Assembly (NCBI GenBank): GCA_947650365.1
Contig: OX393557.1
Location: 47,957,979 to 48,021,978, forward strand
Direction: 5' to 3'
DNA: 64,000 nt
Source: Chamaelirium japonicum
Taxonomy: Eukaryota > Streptophyta > Magnoliopsida > Liliales > Melanthiaceae
Shown: positions 12,367 to 24,300 of the stretch, in pieces
How the letters are laid out: each line of letters opens with the position of its first letter
How positions within the stretch are numbered: position 1 is the first letter of the stretch
Translations under genes and position numbers: made by a program
Notes under the pieces: model-generated
The model's database searches: none
What the model was told of the DNA's origin: nothing
Seen by the model: only the letters and a program-made list of their open reading frames with translations

Positions 12367-15300
12367 TTATGGGAATTCTTGATAGGTGTATGCACAAGCT
12401 ACTTCGTTTATTGCACAACACTCGAAGAAAGTAGTGAGTGTTGAATGTTCATTTTGGCCTCTCTCCATAATATCAATCACCGAGTCATCAACGTTGAATA
12501 TTACTTGATATATTTCAGGTAGATGAATTGCTAATCGCTCGACCTTTGATATTTCTTCGTGTAGAGAATGACCAAATATATGCCAAATAGCTTCTGATGG
12601 TCCAATGTAATGGGCATCAAGATATTCTTGTATCTCGTCGACTCCTTCCACCATCATTGTTGCATAATAATGCCCTTTGTATATATGCTTGTGGATGTAT
12701 TTGACATATCTAAGTCTCGCACATACCTCGACATTGATATAATAGTTGAATATTCTTGACATGTGCGAATTGTATGGCACCATATCTCTATTGTCGATTG
12801 AGATTCTGCTTGAGGTTGATAAACTAACGGTATTGCGACAACGATAGATAGGATACCCGTCTCGATCCATTTTAGTGTCATATGTGAAAGCACACGGGTA
12901 TCTCTTTGTGCACTGTCCATTCTTCATACATGGTGCATTCGGATTCCGGGCACCACATGATCCATAGATCATATAGGTTTTGATCGATTAAAATAGAATT
13001 GGAACAACATCGGAACTTGGGAACTCAGCGCATACAACTTTGTCTATATCCGCACTTGTTCGAATTTTATCTCGATCTTGAAGGTAACAAAGCATGCATG
13101 TGTGGTAGTCCCCATTTCTGGAATTCTATCATGTAAACATATGCAACTTGTTTATCGAAAACCCCATTATGTTTGATCTCCTTCATCGAAGCCTTCATCT
13201 TTAGTTTGAAGACGCATACAACCAAGTCCGAATGATCAGTCGGGTTCTGGCCCTTCAGAAACACGATTTTAATCTTTGGCCAGTACGGATTGACAGTCAT
13301 GGTAAGGAAAATATCATGATAATGATTGAACAGTGTGATGGTCATTAAATCTTAGAATATCTCAAACATATGTCACGAGCTTCTAATGTGAGTGGACAAG
13401 AGGAATATTCACTGACCGACTTGATCGGGATGGAGACCTTCAGCGGCGATGTCAGTCAGACCATAGTAAAGATTGACACGTAGTTTGGATTGGTGCATTT
13501 TGCACCACGATAATTTATTTTGCTTCGTAGTCGCCCAAGCGTCAACAATAAACTCCTGGAATAGTTTTGAACCTCTTAGAATGGCCAAGTGTTCTATAGT
13601 TCGCTCGAACAACCTATAACAATAAAAATCTAGTTGAGTAAGTCTCGTAAATGTTTGTTCACCATGTACAGGGTCCCATTGTTTTAGACCTTCTTCCCAC
13701 CCTATATCAACGTATAAAAATAAAAGGACGTGGTGTAGTGGCAGATAAGTTGGGTGACACTTACTAATTCGCATCAGCCACTCATTACTCAAAAGCTAGA
13801 TAATAATATCATATATTTTTGAATACTCAGTTCTGTCTCTTAGCAATATAACTGCTATTTCATCCGAATTGGGCAAGTTGTATTGTCGTCGATCCATTTT
13901 TGAAGAGTAGTGGAGATACATAGGTATAGATGTCACAGCCGATAAAATTTCGTATGCCTGATGAAACTTAGCAATTAAAGGATTACATTCCAGCAAATTG
14001 TTCTAAATAATATGCAAGACATCGCGCTTGAGCTGCAGATTTCTTTCCTTGTGAATTTCCAATGCTTGTAGGATCGTGGATATAAAGTTGTGTGTATGCT
14101 TCTTTTCTACCGGGTTCTAGAAATAATAAATGATCTAGAACCTATGCCCTGGTTCGGTGTCGATGTTCATCATGAATAGTAAATGGTCTAGAACTTACGC
14201 CCGAAATTGCTCGTGAATCATTCTCCACACCAAGACTTATGAAAACGTTTGCCGCATTATACTCTCGAGCATGAAGTCTGAATGATTTAGACTGAATGTC
14301 TTCACTGGCGAACAAATCTTTAAACTGTTGTGGAGGGATTTTAAGCAACGATAAATATGTTTTTTCCTTGGTGCAGTATTTATCGAATCGTGGATTCCTC
14401 ACAGATAATTTAGATAGCCTTTCATCGATAAAAATGGAGAGCCGAACAGTGACCACATGGGACATCTATTCGACCAAGAGAATGATGTTCTGGTTCTACC
14501 ATAAATTCTATAGGGTCGTTTAAGTCTTCTTGGTCCTCATATTCTTCTTGTAGTAAGTACATCATTGATGTATAGTAATCATTGTTCATAATTTAATTTT
14601 TATAATGTGTAATTGAAGATGGTAACTATAGATCCAATTTGATAATTATCGATTAATTAGAGGAGACACTTCTGCATTTGTAATCGGTACATTAACCGGT
14701 ATCTCCACCACAACCTTTTCCTTTTCTTTAGACAACCTTGGGGTATGTTCATTTTGACAATCACTAAAAATGTTACATATAATTATTTAGCTATATTATT
14801 ATCGAAAATCTATAATAGATAGGCAAAAATAAGTGTATATAAAAATGCAAATCTTACATATTATTCAACCTATAATTTGCAATGGGCATGTTTGATAAGA
14901 AGTCCATCGATGCATTTGCAGACATTTCAGCTTGTGGCTCTCATACTTCCATTGGTATTTCCATTAATGCATTTCCTATAGCTTTTGCCTCTTTCTCCCT
15001 TTGTCTTCTCGTATTTTGGGCAAATGAACGTGTTAAATTTACTCATGTTACAACTATTGATCTTGCATGATTGGTTTGAAATTATTGCTTATCCTGTTCA
15101 TGCTCTCTGTAATGTTTTATTTGTGACATTCTTGCACTTCTCATGTGTTCATTAGCCGTGACTTGAAGTGGCTCTAATTGTGGCTCAGGGTTTTTGGATA
15201 GCAATTCTATAACCGTTGTTCTTCTAGTGTCAATAGGTAGTACCAATGTCTGTAACTCCGTTTTTCTAGTCATCAACGTTGTCACGTTCATTCTTCTAAT

Positions 15301-15417
15301 GCTGGATTCAATATCTATTTGTGACATTGCAAGTTGATGATCTGAACGTGTCAAAATTAATTTCGCTGGTATTTGGTATAGTAATTCTTGTTTTCGTACT
15401 CTCTCTCCCTTTCTCAA
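12367..15417 (-). pseudogene. Helitron Rep (HUH endonuclease) region, broken
   Basis: From right to left: a basic N-terminal stretch (15417-15082); the peptide AANVFISLGVENDSRAISG at about 14260-14200, typical of the region before the Helitron-like N domain; HPTYLPLHHVLLFLYVDIGW at 13760-13690 (Helitron_like_N); LTMTVNPYWPKI at 13310; and EFQKWGLPHMHALL at about 13110-13070, which contains the HUH-type HMH. Next come CMKNGQCTKRYPCAF at 12930 and YVKYIHKHIYKGHYYA near 12720-12650, corresponding to the Y2 region, where the usual YxxKYxxK tyrosines are altered. At least six frame changes or stops interrupt it. Rep nicks and joins DNA ends in rolling-circle transposition; this copy cannot. Confidence 0.85.
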
Positions 15418-15699
15418 CGTGCACGTTGAGCAATTTGTTTTCGTGAAAGGGTTTTTGATGTCTCGATATCATTAATATGTAATTGATCATATTATTTTTT
15501 TAGGTAATGTTTTAATAAACAGTGTGAAGTAACCATCTGTTAAATACCCGTGCCTCTGTGATCATAACTGGCCCAAATTGGGGCTGGATCATGGGCATCA
15601 TCTTGTTCTTGTAAGCGTTAGATAAACCCACCGGATATGGGGTGGGTAATGATAGCAAATCCGCTACCAAAGTCGATTTAGTAAGGTAATGTTTTAGCA

Positions 15700-15765
15700 G
15701 CCATGATATAATCACTATAGCTGCTACAATGGTTTCGCTGGAAATCATTGTAACAACTATAGTGG
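15700..15765. repeat. TTGCTACAGTGA-type palindromes, diverged
   Basis: Half-sites such as ATCACTATAGCTGCTAC and ATCATTGTAACAAC are the sister copies of those at 6970-7030. Confidence 0.55.
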
Positions 15766-16344
15766 CCTCACACTAGGTCTTGAAGCTGTATGTTTCATAG
15801 GGATCGGAAGAAGTTATATAAACAATGACAGTTTGATAAATTCGGCAACTTAATCATGATTATTATAATATTTTATTAACCAAAATAGTCGTTGTAATTA
15901 ATATGTTGAAATATGAACCTAAACTTAAAGAAAAAGATTGTCGAAACTTATTCTAAAATAAAACCTTTAAAATGGACTGTTTACAATCCACTCTTTTTTT
16001 TTTTTGTGGTAGGAAACACAAATTTTTTCTAAAACAATCCAAATCCCCTTATCAATGGAACACAAATTCCAATATTAAGAATTATTCATCCTATTTCAAA
16101 GGACATCTGGTGCGCCCCAAATCTCTCCCGCTAAGGTGGTGTGACCGGTCAACCAAAGCCAGCGCAATTGTTTCCTCCAAATTTTTTTTTAAAAAATACG
16201 AGCGCAACTCCTAAAGTGACGAAAATACACCTCACATGTAATCTCCCTTACCTCGGGGAACAAGTGACTAAGATGCACTGTACCACACTTGTCGGTTTCC
16301 TTGTATCTATTTGATAGTTAAAATCTCATTTTACATTTATTTAA

Positions 16345-17081
16345 GGGTAAATTACACAAGAACCCTTGTAGTTTGACTTATTATCACTTGCACCTCCACA
16401 TGTTTAAAATCCTACAAATATCCCTTATAATTTGAAAAACCATACACATAGACCCCTCTCAAGTGATATATTTTTCAAATCAACCCCTACAATCTTCTCT
16501 ATTCATATAAAAATACCTATAAAAGTGATATTTACATATTAACTCCTTAATTCATTCAAATATTACATATAACCCCTGTAGTTAGCTGACATCCAAAACG
16601 AGAGAATATTTTTTATTTCATCCTTAATATTTAACCAAAGCTCTATAAATACCTCTCTAATGTGATAATTATTTGGATTAGGTCCAAGTTAGATTCAGAT
16701 TATGTCTGTGTTTATTTCAGGGTAAGTCCATGTTCAACAAAGATAGATCAATTTATGTAATTAAAACCATGGGTAAATGAGTTATTTTTTCTTTAGATTA
16801 ATGAAATAACAGTCAAATGAAGGAATATTTGAAATATTTCGGAAATACTCCATTTTGGATGCCAACTAACTATAGGTGTCGATATGTAAATATTGATGAT
16901 TTAAGAGATTTATATGTAAATATTGGCTTTATAGGGGGTTCATATACAAATAGAGAAGATGACAGGGACAATTTGTAAAAAACCCTTTTCAGATTATAAG
17001 GGGACAATTGTAGGGTTTTAAATAGGAGAGGGTGTATGTGATAATCAGTCAAATTACAGGGGATCTATGTGAAATTTACCT
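16345..17081. mobile_element. MULE-type foldback element, exact 9-bp TSD
   Basis: The ends are GGGTAAATTACACAAG and GTGAAATTTACCT, with further inverted pairing inward (TAGTTTGACTTATTATCAC against GATAATCAGTCAAATTAC). Target duplications 16336-16344 and 17082-17090 are both TTTATTTAA. Length is 737 bp. No transposase. The sister segment has a shorter element at the same site (19334-19599). Confidence 0.85.
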
Positions 17082-17642
17082 TTTATTTAAAGTAAACATA
17101 TAAACAAATAAATTAGTAGATGACATCATTGAAAATTTTAACTAAAGAGAGCTCCAAACACTTGCATGAGGGTCCTCAGCTCCACATAGCTAATGTATAA
17201 TAATATATTATATATACCTTTAAAAAGAAATAATATATTATATATAGGTGGGGGGTTCATGCAGTGCAACCAACATCTAGGTTTAATGAAAGAGTGATAC
17301 TATTTGAACAACCTAAGCGACAATGGGTGGGACAACTCCGTGAGGGGAGTGCTGGCATCTCTTGATTGGTGGGACTATGGGCCATGGCATGAACTCTAGG
17401 GGATGCCATGTGTGCAGGGTGGTGGCTGACGATAGTGGTGGTGGTCGGTGATCGGCCAATCGATGGTGCGCAGCGGCTGTGGCGAGGCGGTGGATGAAGC
17501 CGGCAATGGGTGATGGTCGACGGACAACAACAGCTCGGTCGGTGGTGGGTCGCCGATGTAGGGCGGTGGCGGCAGGTGGTGGCTTACGGCATCTCGGGCG
17601 ACAGATGATGGTCGGCGGCGGGGCAGTGGACGATGGCTGTCG

Positions 17643-18252
17643 AGGGGTGGCAATCCTTGACCTGACCCGGAGTTATTGGGTTTGGGTTTGGCCTAAATGG
17701 GTTCCGGTCATAAAAGGTTGACCCAACTAACCGTTTATTTAATGGGCCGGTTTTGGATTTGTACTTACCAAATTTGTCGTGTCAACCTGACTCGACTCGA
17801 CCCAACCTGATCAAACCCAACTTACTTAATCAGATCAAACCCGACCGGTTTATATGGGTTCTGTTGACCCAACCCGAGCCGACCCATTTTTAATGGATCG
17901 GGTCAGGTCAACCCCTTTATTAGACGGATCAAGGCTGTTTGTTTTTTTTTTTTTTTGAGATCGGCGGGTGTCCCGAAACCTTTCGGGCAATGGCCCACTT
18001 CAGGCTCGGACTAATCCCGCCGGGAGTGAAGCCCGACCCACTCGGCAATTCCCACTTCACTCCTGGGTAAATCGAGGGGAGGAAGAGTTGAACGCACAAC
18101 CTCATCACCAAAGCATCAGTTGCTTTGCCAACTCTCCATCCCTTGGTGGGTATCAGGGCTGTCTTTAATGTTTATTAAACGGTTTGGGCTTGGATTTGGT
18201 GTTAAGCCCTTGAACCAATGTCTCAAACCGATTCAACCCGACCCGACCCATT
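17643..18252. mobile_element. hAT-like MITE relic interrupted by a SINE
   Basis: It starts AGGGGTGGCAATCCTTGACC and ends in CGACCCGACCCATTGCCA, and is full of GACCCAACCCGA-type repeats like the MITEs at 35736 and 37065. The right terminus seems to have merged with or lost the host junction, and no clean 8-bp duplication is visible. A SINE is inserted at 17942-18151. Confidence 0.55.
17942..18151 (-). mobile_element. tRNA-derived SINE, minus strand
   Basis: The poly-T at 17942-17956 is the poly-A tail on the minus strand. The body is the same family as the SINE at 36395-36622 (about 90% alike by eye). On the minus strand it starts ACCCACCAAGGGATGGAGAG and carries an A-box-like TTGGCAAAGCAACTG and a B-box region equivalent to GGTTCAACTC. 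Imperfect target duplications are 17928-17941 (ATCAAGGCTGTTTG) and 18152-18165 (ATCAGGGCTGTCTT). Reverse transcription depends on a LINE. Confidence 0.85.
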
Positions 18253-20095
18253 GCCATATGAGGAGGCGATGGCCTTCCTATATAGACTTGAGGGGTCGGG
18301 ATTCTAGGAAGCTACAAACTAAATTCCTACAATAATAAACATATAATATCATTTGCAAGAACAAATTCAAAATACAAAGATAAAAAATTTGCAGTAGAAG
18401 AAAAAACATAATAATCATAAGTTTTTTATTATAACATACATTTGTCCATCAAATATCAACAAAAATGATTCATCGCAATGAGTTACTAATCACACAAACT
18501 AAATTCCAAGATGCAAATCTAATGAGAAAAAATTCTAATACTTGCTTGATAGGATGCAACAAATAACTGGAAATAATTGCAGCCTAATAAAAGAAAATAA
18601 AAATTCAGAAGTGGAATCATGCCGAACAACATAGCTTGTGGATGACAAGATCGAAAAGAAAAAAAAAGAAAGAGGCATAAACCAGATAATTAACCCGCTA
18701 GATCAAATATGCAAGTAGCCCTAATAAAAGAATCAATAATGAAATAAATCATACCCGTCCATCAATTTAGACAAATTTCATCAAAATCAAGCACAACAAC
18801 AAAATTGGGGAAGAACAACTCATTGAATCATGCGGCCCCTTCCATCGCAGCTCGAACAAAAAGAAATAGTATCCAAATATAGACAATGTCGAGCGAAGCG
18901 CTAACATCGGAGTGAATTTGCCATTTCAAAAAAAAAAGAAAAACACATCATAAAAATTAATTAGAAAATATTCTCTTACGTGAAAAAAATATCGAAAATG
19001 ATAATCGTTTTAGCTAACTGTATTCGACGAACCTACTATAAAAAAATCTATATAGTTGTCCTCCTACTTAAAATTATATAATATGATAGGCCTACAACTA
19101 ATTACCCGTAAAATAAAATAGTAAAATAATCAACACAGCTTCTTTCTTAAACAATCCAAACCCCCCAAATCTCTCCCACTGTTGTAGATATTTCCATGCT
19201 CACTCCAGCCCTCCAAGGAGGTGTAATCGGTCAACCAAAAGCCTGCGCAACTCCTAAGGTGACGAAAATACCCCTCACATGTAATCAACTTGTATATGTT
19301 TTAGAGTGGAAATCTCATATTTCATTTGTTTAAGGATAAATTACACATAAACCCCTTGTAGTTTGATCTATTATCACTTACATCCCCTCATGTTTAAAAC
19401 CCTACAAATGCTTCCTTAATCCTTATAGTTTGAAAAACCATACACATAGACCCCTCTGAAGGCCCCCTAAAGGGGGGGGGGGGGGGGGGGGCAAGTGATA
19501 TGTTTTTTAAATTATAAAGGGCATTTGTAGGTTTTTAAATATGAGAAGGATGAGAGTGATAAGTGATCAAACTATAAGGGTTCTATATGTAATTTATCTT
19601 TTATTTAATGTAAACTTATGAACAAATAAAATAGTAGATGACTGCATTGTAATTTTTAACTAATGAGGCTCCAAGACTTGCATGAGGGTCCTAAGCTCCT
19701 CATTGCTAATGTATGAATAATATATAGGTGGGGGGTTCATGCAATGCAACCCAACCTCTAGGTTTAATGAAAGAGTAATGCTAATTGAACAAACCGAGGG
19801 ACAAATGGTGAGACAACTCCACATGAAGGGGAGAGCTGGCATCTTTTAATTGGCGAGATTATGAGCCATAAGATGAACTCAAGTCTAAGTGATGCAATGT
19901 GCGTGGGTGGTTGCTGATGACATTGGCTTGTTGTCGACGATCGGTCAACCAATGGTGGGCAGTGGTGTTCGACACACCAAGAGGGCCGACGCTGGATGGT
20001 GGTTGACGGAGAGGCGGCGATGGATGATGATTGGCAGCAGGGGTGTGGATGATGATTGGCAGGACGACGACGGTCGACGATGGTATAATCAACCT
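18252..20095. repeat. Duplicated segment, compact copy B
   Basis: It is collinear with 5388-6215 followed by roughly 16110-17600, but without the Helitron and without the palindrome-rich DNA of 6220-7300. It joins as CTTAAACAATCCAAACCCC then CCAAATCTCTCCC. It therefore shows one form of the locus without the insertion, though it may carry its own deletion. Non-coding. Confidence 0.7.
19334..19599. mobile_element. MULE-type foldback element (sister of 16345-17081)
   Basis: The ends are GGATAAATTACACATAAACC and ATGTAATTTATCT; flanking 9-mers 19325-19333 (TTTGTTTAA) and 19600-19608 (TTTATTTAA) match 8 of 9. Same insertion site as the element at 16345, so the insertion predates the segment duplication. 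It is shorter and contains a run of 20 G at 19472-19491. Confidence 0.8.
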
Positions 20096-20470
20096 AGGGT
20101 TGGCACATAATCCTACTAATCAGGAGATGTTAGCGCTCCATTCACATGAAGGTGTCCCACCGGGCTGTCCCGAAGTTTGTTCAAATAGCCATTACTTTTA
20201 CTGAAACCAGTACCTTCCATCACATCACTGCAAAGACATATGGGGTCATTCCTCTTATTCGAAAGGGCCAATTAGGCATTCAAAAGGATTGAGTTGTAGT
20301 GTCATTTCTTCTTTTTATCTGTTCTCATTAATTCGGGGGTGAGGGGGGCACCATAAGATTTAAAAAGGAATAAACCTTTTTTAAAAAGAAATTTTTTTTA
20401 TTGAGTTGTCCATTGTTTAGTACACAAATACCTTGTCATTGGTGTTTACCTCGTTTTGGACAAAATATTT
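20096..20470 (+). promoter_or_regulatory. Upstream region of the CCCH zinc-finger gene
   Basis: About 375 bp between the repeat segment and the TATA box, AT-rich with long A and T runs (20380-20402). It presumably holds the proximal promoter. No specific factor site can be claimed. Confidence 0.35.
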
Positions 20471-20477
20471 TATAAAG
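20471..20477 (+). promoter_or_regulatory. TATA box of the CCCH zinc-finger gene
   Basis: TATAAAG lies about 70 bp upstream of a consensus splice donor (AGG|GTGAGT at 20544) that fits a 5'-UTR exon. It is followed by pyrimidine-containing CTCC motifs suited to a start near 20500-20510. Confidence 0.5.
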
Positions 20478-20502
20478 GCTCCCTGCTGTACTAGCTCCTA
20501 CT

Positions 20503-21312
20503 AGTGATGTAGAGAGATAGAAGCAGTAGGCTCCAACACCAGGGTGAGTTTTTTTTTTCCTGATCTTCGAAGGACTGACCCAATGGAGGATTTTTGATTT
20601 TTTTTCTCTTTCATAGAGTAATCCAGTTTATTCAATTTTTTATTTTTATTTCTGTAAATGATCTTGAACAAGAATGAAGATGCATGTAAGGAAAAACGAA
20701 AAAGAAGGGATTTTTAGAAAGTTATTACATGAGAGATTCACAGCCAGCATATGATACTAATATGGGATGTCTTTCAAAGGAAAGCAAAAGATCTGTATTT
20801 GCTTTTATTTGGTATCTGTTTATAGTGCTTGAATGATGTTCTGTCACCACTTTATTTAGGGTTTTTATTTCAGCCCTAGATTCCGTTCCCCAACTTTCCC
20901 CTTTTGGGTACAAATCCCTTGAGGCCAGGGCTCGGTGAGATATATGTTTATGGGTTGGGTTTGAAGGAAACAACAGAGGTCTGCATTCTTCTTCCCCACC
21001 ATCTTCTCTCCTTCTTTGGGTGTGATGGTTGTTGGGTTGTAGTTCTTAGACAAAGGTCCCACCTTTACTAGATTGCTTTGTCATGGGTTAATGGGCAATT
21101 AAATTTCATGATTTTTCTTTTTCCTTTTCTTTTTGATCTCTGACAGGTTGATTTCTGAAATGGGTTATGGGTTTTTTTTTTTTTTACAGTTGTATATTTT
21201 ATTCTTGATGTGGTGGTGGATTTTAGAGGAACAGTTCTTGGTTTCTATGATGGTGGTTTTGGTTTTTGGAGGGGTTGTTCACTTCCTTGTTCTGGTATTT
21301 GCAGAAAGAAGG
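20503..21312 (+). other. 5'-UTR exon, 5'-UTR intron and leader of the CCCH gene
   Basis: The first exon probably ends at 20543 (CCAGG|GTGAGT). The intron ends at 21304, after a T-rich tract, in GTATTTGCAG. The second exon begins AAAGAAGG, directly followed by the start codon at 21313. The hydrophobic peptide that an in-frame ATG at 21133 would add is intron sequence, not a signal peptide. Confidence 0.55.
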
Positions 21313-24300
21313 ATGGATGTCGCCGAATGTACCAACATTGTGCACGGTAGGATTCAAAAGTTTGAGCCCGAGAATGCCACGAAGATCATTGGGTACCTCC
21401 TCTTGAACCACAGTCATCACGAGATCGTCGAGTATGCGTATGGGCCCGACGAACTGATCCATTCCCTGATCAATGAAGCCAGGGCCTATATCGCGTCGAC
21501 TCCGAAGCCGCCGCCAATCGTTTCGGCTCCGATGCAACCCCTGCCCAATCACCCACTGCAATACATTCCCTCACCCGCCATCTCCAGACGGTTCTCTTTC
21601 CCTTCGAGCTATCGTGTCCGGGCTCCGCACTGGGAACCCCATCTTGTGTCTGATAACCTTCCGGCCATCCACAACTTTGATTTTCCGCCTCCTTCGTACA
21701 CTGATTTGGTTCGTGGCCTGAATCACCAAGACGAGTTTTTGAACTTGGAGGATCAATTGCTACCCTTGAATCCTTTGGGGCCTGACTTGTCGAGCAATTA
21801 TTACCACCCGGAGGCTGCTGCGGTTGGAGGGTTAAGTTCAAGGATCGGCGTGAGATCACCTTCTGGTGGACTAGAATACCCCTCTAGAGTGTGCCAATAT
21901 TTCTACAAGGGCTTCTGTAAGCACGGCGTGAACTGTAGGTACATCCACGCCCAGACAGTTTCCGATAACTTCATCTCCCCTATGTACAGCCCGCACTTGA
22001 ATGAGCTGGTTAATGATGACCATGTTTTCATGGCCGGGTCGCTTGAGAAGTTAGAAATTGAGATCACAGAACTCTTGAGAGCAAGGAGAGGGATTCCTGT
22101 TTCTATAGCCTCGTTGCCGACACTGTACCAAGAGATGTACGGGAGGACACTTCAGGCTGAGGGGTACCTCACTGAGAGCCAAAGGCATGGAAAGGCCGGA
22201 TTCAACTTGACGAAGTTGCTCGCCCGTCTGAAAAGTAGTATTCGGCTTATAGATAGGTACTCATTTGCTCTCTCATTGATGGTTCCTTTTGTTGCTTAAA
22301 TTATATTGGCCTAAATACTCAGATATGTATCATTATCTCGAAATCTACATAAATGCTTATGTTATCAAGGAAGAAGAATGAGATGTCTAAAGTTCTAATT
22401 TTGATGTATGTTGCATTTTTACGCTTGACCTCTAGGCCACATGGACAACATTCAGTAATACTCGCGGAAGATGCTCCAAAGTATATGGAGTACAGGAATG
22501 ACAAAAACGATTCCGGAGCAATACTTGGCAGTTCCCATCAGATTTATCTGACCTTCCCAGCTGAAAGCACATTCACCGAGGAGGATGTTTCGAACTATTT
22601 CGAGTAATTTATTTTCTTTGCTCTTATGAGTTTCAAGTAAGAGTGTCGATATTTTTCAATAAAAGATGGGGTTTTAAATGCATTTATCCATTGCCTCTTG
22701 CTTCATTCTCTTATCAGGCAATATGGTCCTGTTCATGATGTGAGGATTCCACGTCAAGAGAAACGAATGTTTGGGTTTGTGAGCTTCTTCTACCCGGAAA
22801 CCGTGAAACTTATCTTAGGCAAGGGACATCCCCATTACATATGTGGTGCGCGTGTGCTGGTTAAGCCCTACAAGGAAAAATCAAGGATCACTGACAAGTT
22901 AGTCCCTTCTCCTCCTCTGTACAAATCGCTTCAATCTCCTATGTCCATGTTTTTTTAATGCGGTTGATTTTGTAGAATAACGATTTATAGTTTTCCTTCT
23001 CTTGATTTTTATCAGTTCATTTTTAATTTATTTTCCTTTACTCTCATTCGAGGAATGGTAGAATCTTTCCTTCCTCTCCTTTGAAGAAGGTTTAGCAGAT
23101 TGTTTCTTCAGTGTAGTAATGTTAAGTTAAACCAATTATAATGCTTTCTCAAAAAAAAAAGCTAAACCTGTTATGATTGTTACTATACCTGAACTTCTTC
23201 GCTCCTATAAATGCATTCACACTCCTTTTACACTCGGTAAGATGCCACAATGCAGAAACATAGTTGAAAACTGAATGCTGTTACAATGAGCACAAGCATG
23301 TGATTTTGCTTGAGAGAGAGGGTTGTGTTTCACCAGGTGACCGAAATTGGGTGGAATAAGTGGTAAGGAATTCTAGTACACTTGAGAAGTTGTTAGGTCT
23401 ATTCTTCATATGAAGCCCAAGACCAAAGTCATCCCGCAATTTAATTTTATCTATACATTCTCTATATAAGTGTGATGGCCTAAGGGCATACATGTTTCCC
23501 TTTCAAATAGTTACTGTGGATTACTTAACAACTGATTGTGGGTGGTGTGATGTATCTTCATTCATTTCTTAGTAATATTCCATTACTTCAAGTTCTTTCA
23601 ATATCATTGTGTTCCCAATAGGATGCAGCCCTTCTATTTTTTTTTTGTGCTGAAGATAGAGAAGGATTGTGTTGCAACCTTATGATTGTGGTTCTGTGGC
23701 GCTTTACATGGCTTTTATATTGGATTAAAAAATTTAGTTTCTTGTAATAGAAAGCTTAAGATTCCAAATTTATTTAACATGGTTGCTGAATGGGGTTCTG
23801 AGATCAGTATCTGTTCTCGTTCTTTTGTACTTCTCTCATGATCCTGAGATGTTACTTACATTGCAGAAAGTTTACAGAGAAGCTAGAGATTCCGAGGTAT
23901 TACCCTTCCCAATATTTTGAAGTGGATCCTGACCCTAATTCATGTGAGTAGGGTTATCCAGCTCTTAATAAATTCTATTGATATTTGGTTCTTGTGACAG
24001 TTCTCAAGTATTTTAGATCCTTATCTCGTAGTCCACTATCGTTCCTGCAGTTCCAGGAGTATATGAAAATTCCAGATTACTAGAAAAACAGCTGATCCAA
24101 GATTGTGAACAAGTTCTCGAACTTCAGGGAAGGCGCCTCTTTGGGCTACACTTAACCCCTAAGCCGCCGATTGCACAGCCCTACTACGATTATGGGTTGG
24201 ATGAAGTGAAACTCCCAGATGGTAAAAAGGAAAAATTATCTTCTTGTATAGTGTGCTGTCGTTTCATTAGAGGTTCGCATCTTCGAAAGTTCACAATGTT

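Larger units (their letters stand above)
7415..15561 (-). mobile_element. Decayed autonomous-type Helitron
   Basis: Helitrons are rolling-circle DNA transposons encoding a Rep/helicase protein. On the minus strand the 3' end reads GGCACGGGCGTGCACTAG, followed by T. The GCACG-GG-CGTGC hairpin directly before CTAG and insertion between A and T are family hallmarks. A compact sister copy of the host segment (around 19187) reads GTAGATATTTCC where this copy has the element after GATA. The minus-strand frames at 10360-15417 hold all Rep/helicase domains. The 5' end is less certain: TCACAGAGGCACGGG, ending at 15561 and preceded by A on the element strand, is the best candidate, but the host sequence beyond it does not match the expected empty-site continuation. 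Confidence 0.75.
15650..17640. repeat. Duplicated segment, copy A (right half)
   Basis: 15690-16130 repeats 6945-7414 (the DNA just left of the Helitron) with about 10% difference by eye. 16110-17600 aligns with 19165-20060 of the compact copy; shared phrases include GGTGGGGGGTTCATGCA and CTAGGTTTAATGAAAGAGT. The right end is GC-rich with GGTGG/GGCGG motifs and short frames on both strands, none of recognisable family. Confidence 0.65.

Noticed and set aside
17396-17721. Pro/His- or Gly/Arg-rich frames on both strands
   Set aside because: The sister segment at 19890-20090 has no matching conserved frame, so coding is unlikely.
21133-21312. In-frame hydrophobic N-terminal extension of the CCCH protein, like a signal peptide
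   Set aside because: It lies in a T-rich intron ending GTATTTGCAG; the family N-terminus begins at the ATG at 21313.
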